Shown here: piece after piece, positions 9,826 to 21,538 of the stretch | Position numbering within the stretch: the stretch's first letter is position 1 | How the letters are laid out: each line of letters opens with the position of its first letter | Assembly: GCA_005656395.1 (NCBI GenBank) | Contig: SRSI01000043.1 | Location: 248,001-312,000, forward strand | Direction: 5' to 3' | Source: Strongyloides papillosus | Taxonomy: Eukaryota; Nematoda; Chromadorea; Rhabditida; Strongyloididae | DNA: 64,000 bases | Translations under genes and position numbers: made by a program | Notes under the pieces: model-generated | Databases searched by the model: none | Told to the model about the DNA's origin: nothing | The model's input: only the letters and a program-made list of their open reading frames with translations

Positions 9826-10452
9826 ATGTTAAAGTTCCAATTACTTGTCTGGATATTACTTTCCTTAATTATTTCATTAGCTAATGGATACTATCTTACT
9901 CTCGATCTGGGGGAAGAGGAATGTTATTTTGAGAGAGTTGAAGAAAAGACAACTATTGGTGTTATCTTTGAAGTTGCTGATGGTGGATTTTTGGATGTTG
10001 ACTTTAGAATTCTTGATCCTAATAAAACGATAGTTGCTAAAGGTGAACGTGAATTTTCCGTTAAACACACTGTAACTGCACAGCATTCCGGTGTATATAC
10101 TATATGCTTCTCCAACATTTACACTACTCAATACCCAAAATCTTTACATTTCGACGTCTACACTGAAGCACCAGATAGTAAGGATGATGGTAAATCGTTA
10201 CATGGAAATGATATTGATCCTACAATTAAACAAAATGAAGAAATGATCGATGAATTGATGGATTCCGTTCTCTCTGTTAAACGGGAACAAGAATATATGA
10301 TGATTCGTGAAAATGTACATCTCAACATAAATAAAAATACAAACAATCGTATTACTTTGTGGGCTATTTTTGAATGTATTCTCCTACTCGTAATTACTTT
10401 TGGACAAATTTATCATCTTAAGAAATTCTTCGAAGTCAAAAGAGTTGTTTAA
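9826..10452 (+). CDS. p24 cargo receptor, divergent TMED2/SEL-9 paralogue
   Basis: 208 residues, single exon. A signal peptide (to about residue 21) precedes a GOLD domain with the family landmarks EECYFERVEE, FEVADGGFLDVD and ICFSN. A membrane-proximal coiled coil (KREQEYMMIRENVH) and one transmembrane helix (about 178-197) follow, with a cytosolic tail KKFFEVKRVV. The FF pair in the tail recruits COPII coats and the basic end favours COPI, so the protein should cycle between ER and Golgi in p24 heteromers. It is less like animal TMED2 than its neighbour: it has NIYTTQYPK where TMED2 has NRMSTMTPK. A polyadenylation-type AATAAA follows at about 10499. Confidence 0.88.
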   Translation: MLKFQLLVWILLSLIISLANGYYLTLDLGEEECYFERVEEKTTIGVIFEVADGGFLDVDFRILDPNKTIVAKGEREFSVKHTVTAQHSGVYTICFSNIYTTQYPKSLHFDVYTEAPDSKDDGKSLHGNDIDPTIKQNEEMIDELMDSVLSVKREQEYMMIRENVHLNINKNTNNRITLWAIFECILLLVITFGQIYHLKKFFEVKRVV

Positions 10453-11015
10453 AATTGTCTCCATTTTAATTAGTTATATATTTGTTTAAAATCGTTGTAA
10501 TAAACAATTTCCATAAATTACTAACTTTTTTTGAGCGAATTTTCTTATTAATAATTTACACTTCCATGGACATGTAAATGTCTTGTTGTCAGATAAAAAA
10601 TAAAGGGAATAAAAACGATGTTAACAACAATAATACATTATCAATCAATCATCTGCCATTAAATTTGTTTTCAAATCATAATAAGTGGCTCAAAATGTGG
10701 TTGTTTTTTGTATTGCATTAGGAATATGATAATATAATTTAAAAAGTTTGAAAGTCAAAAACTAAGGGAGCTTTTTTAATCCGCAAATCTCACTACAGTA
10801 GAAAATTATTTACATTTTTTCAAAGGTGTCTTTTTCCCAAAAAAGTTCTTTATACGTCATTAATAAAAATATTGTGAGTTGGCTATGTAAATTATGGAAG
10901 CAAACTAACCAGAATAATTGGAACATATTATGATAAAAAACTAGTATTATAATTCATATTAATATTTGTGTCATTTTCGTATCAAGTCATAATTATTTTT
11001 TCGTAATTTTTAGAC
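10453..11015. other. Spacer between the two p24 genes
   Basis: 563 bp, AT-rich. It holds the 3' end of the first gene and the upstream region of the second. A pyrimidine-rich TTTTTAG ends at 11013, two bases before the next ATG, as expected for a trans-splice acceptor. Confidence 0.5.
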
Positions 11016-11639
11016 ATGTTAAAGTGCCTTTTAAACTTTGGAGCTGTCCTGTTACTATTTATTCCTTCTATCAGTAGTTATTTTTTACACTTAGATGCAA
11101 ATGAGGAACAATGTTTCTTTGAGAGAGTGACGGAGAAAACTAAAATTGGTGTCATGTTTGAGGTTGCTGAAGGTGGATTTTTGGATATTGACTACAAAAT
11201 TGTTGATCCTAATGGTGTGATAGTTGCTAAAGGTGAACGTGAATCATCTGGTAAACTTACAATCTCTGCACAAGTCGCGGGAGTTTATAATTTTTGCTTC
11301 TCAAATAAAATGTCTACAATGACACCAAAGACATTGGTTTTTGCTATTGAAGTCCAGTCTCCAGAACAAGAACATCCAGAAGGTGCTAAAGATAGTACTA
11401 TTGATGCAGATTCCCAGAAATTAGAGGAAATGATACGTGAATTGTCAGCTTCTCTTACATCAGTTAAACATGAACAAGAGTACATGGAGGTACGTGAACG
11501 TGTTCACCGTGCCATCAATGAAAATACCAACAATCGTGTTGTTATGTGGGCAGTTTTTGAAGCAATAATCCTCGTTTCTGTTACTTTAGGGCAAATTTTC
11601 TACCTTAAAAGATTCTTTGAAGTTCGAAGAGTTGTATAA
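11016..11639 (+). CDS. sel-9: p24 beta cargo receptor TMED2/SEL-9
   Basis: 207 residues, single exon, and the canonical member of the tandem pair. A signal peptide (about 1-21) leads to a GOLD domain with [30 protein letters not shown], the GERESSGK segment and [12 protein letters not shown], all close to animal TMED2. The coiled coil [18 protein letters not shown], one transmembrane helix and the tail [11 protein letters not shown] complete the family plan. The two GOLD-domain cysteines (in EQCFF and NFCFS) are present. Role: COPI/COPII-associated cargo selection for secreted and membrane proteins. In C. elegans sel-9 affects LIN-12/GLP-1 surface quality control; the symbol is assigned by similarity only. 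Confidence 0.92.
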   Translation: MLKCLLNFGAVLLLFIPSISSYFLHLDANEEQCFFERVTEKTKIGVMFEVAEGGFLDIDYKIVDPNGVIVAKGERESSGKLTISAQVAGVYNFCFSNKMSTMTPKTLVFAIEVQSPEQEHPEGAKDSTIDADSQKLEEMIRELSASLTSVKHEQEYMEVRERVHRAINENTNNRVVMWAVFEAIILVSVTLGQIFYLKRFFEVRRVV

Positions 11640-12792
11640 AATATGTCGAGGTTCGGTATGGTGTGTATTTAACAATCTTTATGATGTGCCGAAGCAGACT
11701 AGTTAATTTTTATTGTATTTTTTTAGTACTATATTTATTGACTATTCTCTTAGTTTTGTCAATTTCTTATATGATTATTAAGTTATTTTTTTTATTAACA
11801 GAATATATTTTACTTCCTAGAGGTGCATAAATAATAAATAACTTTGTTTTTTTAAACTAACTGTTTCAGTGTTGGTATGGAGATTGTTGTTACAACATAG
11901 TCTTGACATGTTGATTCTTTTTATATACTGTTAGATAGCGTTTGTTGATTAATATTAGATGACAAAGTAAAAACCTTCTTATCATAGTATTGACGGAAAG
12001 TTTATATCAAGGAGAAAGCCATACGTCATTTGTTCTATAGATACTTTTTCTTATAATATATTCTCTCCGTAATATTATAAATGTTTCCAGTTCCATTTTA
12101 GGAATCAAATAATAAATCTAAAATTAAAAAAAGAGTTCATTAAGAATTAATCAATATTTGTCCGAATATTTTATTAAAAGAGAAAATTAGTGTATACAAT
12201 TTCCTTTAAATACAAAAATATTCAATCGTTATTTATGATTCTATTTCCCATTTTTAATAATTCATCATCTTTTTTCTCCTTTCAATTTAAAATAATTTTA
12301 AAAAATATAATTTCTTTATTTTAAGAATAAATATAATATTTTTGAAGAATGTTTAAATTTGAGGGATTTTAAATGAGTGAATAAGAGTAGAACCAAAATA
12401 TTTCCTATTCATTTTTCAAATAGCTTATTTACTTTTCCTATTAAATATTCACTTTATTTGGTAGTTGGTGTTATTATGGATAGGGGTAATTTATAGTAAT
12501 ATGATAACTACGCTTTATGAAAAGATTTCCTTTTATTATGTTTAATACATTGAAACTATTAAAATCTTCCTGTAATATATAAAAAAGTGTAATTATTTCT
12601 TCAATCCAAATTGCTATCGGCTTATTTCCTTTTTGCTAAGTAAATGTAGAAAATATTTTTTAAGGTATTTTAACTTGTGTTACAAGAATATTGTGCATAT
12701 CTTAGAATTGTATTTTAGAATTAAGCTTTTTATTTTAAATGTTTATATTATTTTTTTTGCTTTTAGAAATATTATTGTTTAGGTAACAAAAG
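11640..12792. other. Intergenic, no gene seen
   Basis: 1.15 kb of AT-rich sequence. Two AG acceptor-like sites at about 12767 and 12782 precede the next start codon and may mark trans-splicing. Confidence 0.5.
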
Positions 12793-14577
12793 ATGGATTC
12801 TGAGGCTTTTAGAGTTTATGGCAAACAAATGGTTGACATTGTCGCAGATTATTGGGATTCAATGAGAGAAAGGAAACCACTTCCTGATGTTCAACCAGGT
12901 TTTATGAAAGACTTGGTAATTCTTTTTTTCTATTTATGAAATAACTTATCAATTAATTTTATAGATTCCTTCTGAACCACCAGTTAAAGGGGAAGAATGG
13001 AGTGAAATTTTTAAAGACATTGAATCTGTTGCATTAAACGGAAACACCAACTGGCATCATCCACATTTTTTTGCATACTTTCCTACAGCTCTATCATATC
13101 CCGCTATTATGGCTGATATACTATCTGGTGGTATGGCATCAATTGGCTTTACTTGGAAATCATCCCCATCAATGACAGAATTGGAAATGTCAATGATGGA
13201 TTGGTTGGTTAAGGCTTTACAATTACCGACCTATTTCCTTAATTCTGATGATGGTCCTGGAGCTGGAATAATCCAAAACACAGCTTCAGATGCAACACTT
13301 GTAGCTATACTTTCAGCCAGAGCTCGTGCTGTTAAAAAGATAAGTGACGGTAAGTTTGATGTGCTATTAATAATAGTAGTTTATTAATTTGTGTTTGTTT
13401 TGTAATTGTATCCAATGTGTAATCAAATGTTTATATGTTTAATTTTGGTCTTGTCTTAATTATAGCTTTGAGTCATCGAAGTTGTCCCACAAATTTGAAA
13501 AATGGAGATAATACTATTTTATCATTAACAAATAATATCGCTTCTATTTTCATAGATAAGTTGGAGCTTATTAAAAAGAAAGTTATTAACAGTATTGGGT
13601 ATAAAGATGATGAAGTTAATATAACAAATCCTGATATAACAACATTTGAAGCACACAATCCATCATTATTTGGAAAATTAGTAGCTTATTGTAGTGATCA
13701 AGCACATAGTTCTATAGATAAAGGAGCTATGCTTGCTGGTGTAAGATTAAGAAAACTTAAAAGTAGTATAAATAGTAAAACAAAAAATTATACAATTAAT
13801 GGTGATGTTTTAAGAGAAGCTATTAAAGAAGATATTGCTTCCGGTTTAGTTCCATTTATTTTAATTGCTACTGTTGGTACAACTAATTCTTGTGCTGTTG
13901 ATCCACTTGAAGAGTTAGGTCCTATTTGTAATGAATATGGTATTTGGCTTCATATTGATGGTGCTTATGCAGGATCATTTTCCTTGTTACCAGAGTGTAA
14001 ATATCTTATTAATGGAATTGAATTTGCTGATTCTTTTAATTTTAATCTCCACAAAGCAATGGCTGTTAATTTTGACTGTTCCCCAATGTGGTTTAAAGAT
14101 GCCTCTGAAGCTATAGGTTATTTTAATGTTGATCCTTTATACCTCAAGCATGAGCATCAGACAACTTCTTTTGACTACAGACATCTCCAAATAGCTTTAG
14201 GAAGAAGATTCAGAAGTTTAAAAATGTGGTTTGTCTTCAGAAGTATGGGAATTGAAGGATTACAAGAATTTTTAAGAAAACAAGTGGAATTAGGGAAATA
14301 TTTCCATGATATTTTATCAAAAGATAGTCGTTTTGAAATAATTGTCCCACAACACCTTGGATTGACATGTTTTAGAATTAAAGATTCAACAAATGAGATG
14401 AATGAAAAATTATACAATAAAATTGATAGTGATCGTAGAATACATTTGACTCCATCAAAGATTCATAATATGTATTTTTTGAGATTTGTTGTTTGTAGTC
14501 AATTGACAACTAAAGAAGATATCCAATTTGCTTATGATGTTATTGTTGAACTTTATAACAAGTTATTGAAAGAATAA
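12793..14577 (+). CDS. PLP-dependent aromatic amino acid decarboxylase family protein
   Basis: Three exons: 12793-12915, 12965-13349 and 13466-14577 (539 residues; introns 49 and 116 nt). The N-terminus (YGKQMVDIVADYW, LPDVQPGFMKDL, NWHHPHFFAYFP) and the core match group II decarboxylases (DOPA/tryptophan, tyrosine and histidine decarboxylases). Visible active-site parts are His250 in SDQAHSS (stacks on PLP), Asp334 in HIDGAYAG, Lys366 (Schiff base) and Tyr395 in DPLYLKH, the catalytic-loop Tyr needed for decarboxylation. Oddities: the usual NPHKW around the lysine is NLHKA, and an insertion of roughly 50 residues precedes FGKLVAY compared with mammalian DDC. The product would be a biogenic amine. 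The substrate (tyrosine, L-DOPA, 5-HTP or histidine) cannot be told from the sequence. Confidence 0.88.
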
Positions 14578-16570
14578 TCAGAAGATTTATTTTTAATTCT
14601 TGGATATTTTTTATGTAATATCCATTTATTTTAAAGGCATATAGATAATTGTAGAATCAAGAATGATAATATATATCTATAAATATGAAAACAAAATTTT
14701 CTATTTAATTATTCATTTTAAATTTTTTTTAACCACAAATCATATGAGTTTTCTCTTAAAAAATCTTGATTTTTTTTCATCTGTATTCTAAAAATAAGAC
14801 AAAAATCATATTATTTTGAGTTATAATCATAGATTTCAAGTCTATTAAATAAACAAATTTGTTTATTCAAAACCTAAGAATTTTTACACCATTCTAATCT
14901 AAAAACTTGATTTGACATAAAAAATTTGTTTTTCAAGAAACTAATTCATCATTAATTTTTTATGTTAACAATTTATGAATAAGAACAATCAAAAATTATT
15001 TTTTGAACAACAATATTATAGATACCTTCACTTTACTCTTAATAGAAGATTTATTTTAAAAGAAATTGATGGAAGAATGAATCGTGACTCTTCTTAACAA
15101 ATACTTCTACAATAAAATATTTACGTGAAAATCGTCACTCCATTTTCTTTTAAATTAAAATAATTTCACCTTCATAATAGTACATATACATATGAAGTAA
15201 GGTTGTAAGAGGAAAAGTTTTATAATATTGATATTTCAAAATTCCGTTACTCCATTATCTTAAGGCATATAAAATATGAAGATAAAGAATAAAGTGTGTT
15301 CCTTTTTATAAACAAAGGTTTTTCGTGATATTTACAATAACTTATATTAGCTAAGTTTTATATATATTTTAATAATATTATAATTTAAAAAGGAGTTAAG
15401 AATAGTTAAAGGTTTTTATAATTGTTTAAGCATACATATTAGTAATATACATAATTTAGATAAAGGAATTCTCAATGGTGAATTAAAAAGAATTATAAAG
15501 ATTATTTGTCTTGTAATTCTTTTGACTATAATTATTTAAGATATTTGGAATGTGATGAATGATTTTATATTTATCTAACTATTTTGTTAAATGATAATTT
15601 ACATATATATCAAAAATATTCTATTTAGAATTGTGTAAAATGTATCATCTACAACTGAAAATTATTCAATCTAGATCTCTATATAAAGGATGATAGATGC
15701 TTAAAATTATTTTGATAAAAGGACAAGATCTTTTTCATAACATCATTTATTTATCTGAATTGTTCAGAAAGTAAAACTAATATTTATATAAAGAACATAA
15801 TTATTTATTATTATTTATCTAAATATCACTGTAAAAAGTTTTTATTTATAAAACAAGATAAGATACTTTTTACAGACATCTGGATCATCTTTTATATAGT
15901 AGATTTTAGAAGATTCATTTATTTTACATTTTTTAACAAATATCTTTTTATTTTATAAACATTCTTATAGTACTATTTGTCTATTATATTAACATTGATA
16001 AATTATATCATACACTTAAAAATGAAATTAATTTCCTTTTATATTTAATAATCTTAAGAGGAGATATATATTTTAAGTTCAAAGTTTGCATTAATATCTA
16101 TGTAGGTACTCATATAGTTAAGGATTAAATTATATGCTTTCACTTATTTTAAATAACCGTTGTCTATCAATTTGTATTTATCTTATCATTTCTCTTTTAT
16201 ATTTTACCAAACTTAAATAACTAATGGTCAAGAGTCACTTCCACCTATTGAATCTCTTTACAAAAGGTGTGTCTTTCTCCTTTACCATTAAAAATATCAT
16301 TCATTATTGTGAAGGGTTTTTGACGTGAAATGAAGTACCAGTCTATAATAAGATACATCATATGTCATTTGACGTTCTTCTTAACATTTATACATTTTTC
16401 TTACAAAATATAATTTCGAAACTTTTTATTAGATTTCTATTATTATTAACATAAATTTTTAAATATATTTGTACTAACTATTTATCTTATCTATTAATTT
16501 TTATAGTTTATTAAGAACTACAATTACTGGCAATATCTATAACTTGATTTATTCTATAAAAATCAAAAGA
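14578..16570. other. Intergenic, no gene seen
   Basis: 2 kb of AT-rich sequence with no open frame resembling a protein. It should contain the 3' UTR of the decarboxylase and the promoter of the cysteine-rich gene. Confidence 0.55.
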
Positions 16571-18876
16571 ATGGTTAAATTTTTGACTACCTTTATTGCC
16601 ATTGCCTCATTGGCAACAATCACTTCTACACAATCATCTACACCAGTTATTGGTGGAGCATGTAAACTTGGTACATCTGATGTACAAATAGGTGGAAAAC
16701 AAACGCAATTTTTCTTGAAATGTGAATCCAATTCAGAGTAAGGATAATTATTTCTTTTATATTTACCTAAAAATATTTTTAGTTCCGGAGAGGGTCAAGG
16801 AGTTTGGGTTGTAAAATCACGAGCTGCTGCAAAGGCACCAGCACCAACTGTAACAGAAGAGACCCCTTCTGCTAAAGTTGAGACTCCAAAAACATTGTCA
16901 AAGTTGGCACAGCCAACAATCTGTGAACAAGATACTAACTCTAAACCAGGTGGTAAATGTTCTGCTCCAGTGACATGCCTTCAAACATATTATCCAGAAA
17001 GAAATTCTTTCCTCCAATGTGATGAGAGTACCAAAATATGGATAAAAAAATATTGTAAAAATCTTATGGCTACATTCTCTTTTGAACATCAAGCTTGTAT
17101 CGGTGCTGAGAGACCTGGTGTTTCCCGTAAGTAATAGTTTGGTGTGTACTTTTTTTTCCTTTTTCTTTTTTAATATTATTTCCTTAAATCTAACTGCTTA
17201 CGATACATATAATAGTTTCTGTATACTGCATTGAAAGTGAAAAGTGTAAAAATAAAAATGATTGTGAGGTAAATGAATTTTGTTCTAAATTGACAAAATG
17301 TTGTCATAAAAAGAAAAGTCATCTAATTGATGAGAATAGTATTTTTACTAAAAAGTTAAGAGAAGAGAAATCAAATAGAGATTTGATTAAAAATATTTCT
17401 ACTAATAATGGACAGAGACTTATTTATTCTGCTACTACATTCAAGAATCCTAATATTGATTTACTAAATCTTGAAGGTACGTTTTTTTTATCTTAACAAA
17501 TATTAACTATTGTTAAACTAAAAAACTAATACTAATTACTAAAAAAACTAACTTTAGAGAGTAATTTAACTAACAATATTAATAATAATCTGGATAATGA
17601 GCTCATAATTAAAAAATTTGAAAGAACAACTACCTCAACTAACATCTTTTTAACTAACAACATTACTAATATCCTGCACAAATCTTTACCTATTCACATA
17701 TGTCCATCTAAAAAAAGATGTTTCTATCCACTTAATACATGTAATCATGGAGAGTATTGTGATAAAAATACAATGTGTTGTCATTTATATGTCTGTCCTG
17801 GTACTGGTAAAGCACCATTTAAGGAACCAGATTATTGTACATCAATCTACCAATGTCCATCAAACAGTGACTGTATCAGTGGAAGATGTTGTCGGAAGAG
17901 TGAGGATATCGTGGAGGTGTCAAATGAAATTATAATCAATCCCAAAAAAGTTAAAGATACCCAAAATACTGGTTCATTGGATAATTCAAAAAACGCCTTC
18001 GATAATTATAAATGTGAAATAGATCCATTAGCCGAGGAAACATGTTCTCTTGATGATCCATGTCCTGATGATAGTATTTGTGTTAAAGGAGTATGTTGTT
18101 TAAGACCAGTTACATCAATATGCAATAATGGATTATATTCCTTAACTATCCCACTTTCATGTAACATTGATAGTGATTGTGGAACGACGGCTAGATGTGA
18201 AAAAAATAGATGTTGCCCATTGGAGTTAAAGGAGTTGGAAGAAATTAATGAAAATGATAAAACTACAACAACTGAGGAGGAACCTGTTTTTGAGAAGATT
18301 ATTGAATCAGAAAATAAAAATTCCAATAGTTTAAGCAATTTTTCAAGTACATTACCCATTGAAAATAGCACTATACCAGTAACAGATACATCACCATTAC
18401 TAACAAATTTACCAATATATCCAGTATCACCAAAAATACTAACCCCCAATGAAAGATACATGTTAAGATTGTGTTACAACGGTCATGAATCTTTATCAAC
18501 ACCAGAGCGTTGTTCAAACAATCAAGATTGCCCCACTGGTTACAGTTGTAATGTCAATTTATGTTGTCCTGTTGATGAAACTTACACAACATCTCAAAGA
18601 TTTGATAAAGAGTATGATGAAGAGAAATTGAAAATGTTTAATGGAGAGATAAAAAGAAGTGATGAAAAAAATTTTACTACTCTCCTGACAGGTGATGAAG
18701 AAAGACAAAAAACCGAAGATCTATCAATGAATTTTAATAATAACACACAAAATTTGATAAAACTTCCAGAACCATTGAGAGAAGAGGAGAGTATTGATAA
18801 AAGTGTTCAAGATACAACAACTGTAATTAAAATATTTGATAAGAAAAAAAATCACTACAATGATGATGATTTTTAA
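16571..18876 (+). CDS. Secreted cysteine-rich modular protein (matrix/chitin-binding-like)
   Basis: Four exons: 16571-16737, 16783-17126, 17216-17476 and 17558-18876 (696 residues; introns 45, 89 and 81 nt). All junctions are GT-AG and in frame. The start at 16571 gives a clean signal peptide (MVKFLTTFIAIASLATITST). Two N-terminal cysteine modules follow: CKLGTSDVQIGGKQTQFFLK, then a peritrophin-like pattern (SFLQCDESTKIWIKKYC, later FEHQAC). From exon 3 on there are at least six short modules with spaced Cys ending in CC, such as CPSNSDCISGRCC, CPDDSICVKGVCC and CPTGYSCNVNLCC. These resemble EB/WR1/lustrin-type repeats of nematode extracellular proteins. Ser/Thr/Asn/Glu-rich linkers separate them. 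Likely a cuticle, eggshell or mucin-type matrix protein; the exact function is unknown. Confidence 0.75.
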
Positions 18877-19561
18877 TTTATGCCTTAGTATTAAATTATT
18901 TCACATAAAAAGTTAATAAAGATTAATTATTATCATTTACAAAAGAATTTACTATATACGAAAGTAGTATATAAAATGAATTACAAAAATAACCTTCAAC
19001 CTTCAAAAAAGATAAGGAGCAATATATTTTATAATTATAATTGTTTATTTATGTGATAAGAAATATAATGAACCATTTTATAATCTATCAATGCCTAATT
19101 AATTGGAATTGAGAATAAAACTTAGATATAGTAATAATTATTAATAATACCTATTTTTGAACTTTGGAAAGTTTTACTTTTTATTATATTTTTATCTTTT
19201 ATCATTATTTTTATTACACGTGAAAAATTATAAATATAGATAGAGTCTTTTCTTATCTACTAACTATGTCAAGTAATAATGAAAATAACTTTTTCACCTT
19301 CATATGAAGTAAATATTATTTCATATATTTATACTTTCTATGGTTGCCCCATAAAAAATAATTAAATAATCTCTATAAAGTTCATTACAGATAAGAAAAT
19401 ATCGTTTTACATATAAACAAAAGTATAACAGATATTTTTGTTAAAAATTTATTTCTCTTTAACATATCTCTCTATATATACATAATAAAGTAATCAATTT
19501 TATTTTTATAAACCATTGATGTTAATTATAAAAACCTTTTTCAGTACCCCCCTCTACGACC
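18877..19561. other. Intergenic, no gene seen
   Basis: 0.7 kb of AT-rich spacer. A TTTTTCAG ending at about 19544 lies 16 bases before the next ATG and is a good candidate trans-splice acceptor. Confidence 0.5.
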
Positions 19562-21538
19562 ATGTTCTTGGTATTATTAATATCAATAATAGTTATATTA
19601 TTTCTGATTTCAAGATACGTTTTTGATATAGACGACATCTTGAAATTCCAGAGAGCTCTTCACAATATTGTTAACAAAAAAGATCAACATCTTTTCTCAA
19701 ACATCTTTCATGTTGATGAAAAATCAACAAGAAACGGTGGTGAGTTGGTTGGGAAAGTGTTAAGAGTATGTTTGTAATTTTGTAATTATAAGAAAAAATA
19801 TTTTTAATTTTTTTAGTCACATGGTGTCCAAGAGATATTTACATTATGTGGTGGACACATATCCCCTATATTAGTTGCCTGTGAAAAGGAAAATATCAAA
19901 GTTATAGATACAAGACATGAAGTTACGGCAGTCTTCGCTGCTGATGCTGTTGCTAGATTAAGGCAATCTATTGGGGTTGTTGCTGTCACGGCCGGTCCTG
20001 GACTTACAAATACAATTACAGCTATAAAAAACGCTCAAATGGCTGAATCCCCAATATTGTTGTTGGGTGGCGCTGCACCATCATTGTTAAAAGGTAGAGG
20101 TGCATTACAAGATATAGATCAATTGGTGTTATTTAAACCATTATGTAAATATGTTTGTAGAATTACTAGATTACAAGATATTATACCATCGATTAAGAAG
20201 TGTATTCAAATTGCAAGAAGTGACACACCAGGACCTGTATTTGTTGAGTTTCCTGTTGATATGTTGTATCCATATCAATTGGTTATAAAGGAAGCTGGAA
20301 TTGTACCAAATCCAAAAACTTTGTTTAAAAAGATTGTTAATACTTATATATTTTATAATATTTCAAAACAATTCGGGAATGCTTTTGTTCCAGCCAACAC
20401 AAATCCATTACCAGTACATATACCATTAATTAAAGATACTGAGATAAGTAAACTTATCCATTTATTAAAAGAATCAAAAAGACCATTATTGCTAATTGGA
20501 TCACAAGCTACATTACCCCCAATAAAAGGTAATGAATTAAAGGAAATCGTTGAAGATTTAGGAATACCATGTTACCTCGGTGGTATGGCACGTGGATTAT
20601 TAGGTAAAGAGAGTAAACTTCAAATGAGACAATGCAGAAGGGAAGCTTTAAAAGAAGCCGATCTAGTTATATTAGCTGGTACAGTACCAGATTTTAGATT
20701 AAGTTATGGTAGAGTGTTCTCACCAAAATCAAAAGTTGTATCAATAAATAGGAATGAGGAACAATTGAAGAAGAATGAAAAAGTATTCTGGAATGGGGAA
20801 CTTTTAATCAAAGCCGATGTTGGAAGTAGTTTGAAAAAATTGTTGTATGCTAAAAGACATACAGAAACTATAAATATTGATGAATGGATTAATACTTTAA
20901 GGAAAAGAGATGATGATAAAGAAAGTGAAAATAGAAAAAAGATGGAAGATAATAATACTAGTGGAGGTTTGAATCCACTAAAAGTTTTAAAACAATTAGA
21001 TGAAGTTTTGACTGATGATACAATCCTCGTTGCTGATGGTGGTGATTTTGTTGGGTCAGCTGCTTATATAGTAAGACCCCGTGGACCATTACAATGGTTA
21101 GATCCTGGAGCCTTCGGTACATTAGGAGTTGGTGGAGGTTTTGCAATCGGAGCTAAAATCGTCCATCCCGAAAGACCTGTTGTTATAATCTATGGTGATG
21201 GTTCATGTGGATACTCAATAATGGAATATGATACCTACGTACGTCACAATCTCCCCGTCATATCAGTTGTCGGTAATGATGCCTGTTGGTCACAGATAGC
21301 CCGAGAACAAGTTCCAATGTTTAACAGCAGTGTAGCAGTCAACTTAGCACATACCAAATACCATGATATCGTTAAGGCTATCGGAGGTGAAGGATACCAA
21401 TTAACTGAGGATGATAACGATGAAAATATTAAACAAACAATGGAAAAAGCATTAAAAGAAGGAAAAAAAGATAAATCAAGTTTAATAAATGTTATCATTG
21501 GTAAAAGTAATTTTAGAGAAGGAAGCATTAGTGTATAA
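19562..21538 (+). CDS. ILVBL/HACL2-type 2-hydroxyacyl-CoA lyase (acetolactate synthase-like)
   Basis: Two exons: 19562-19765 and 19817-21538 (641 residues; intron 51 nt, phase 0). An N-terminal hydrophobic anchor (about residues 2-20) suits the ER membrane protein ILVBL. The Pyr domain has the catalytic Glu103 in [14 protein letters not shown] and the TAGPGLTNT and [16 protein letters not shown] segments. The central domain and the PP domain follow, with [16 protein letters not shown] (Asp529) and NDACW forming the ThDP-Mg site. The length is close to human ILVBL (about 630). In mammals this enzyme (HACL2) cleaves 2-hydroxyacyl-CoAs in the ER during alpha-oxidation of very-long-chain fatty acids. 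It is not expected to make acetolactate in animals. Codon use and GC content mark it as a conserved housekeeping gene. Confidence 0.9.

Noticed and set aside
18006..18461. Long minus-strand frame inside the cysteine-rich gene
   Set aside because: Shadow of exon 4 of the plus-strand gene, whose cysteine modules and splicing are coherent.
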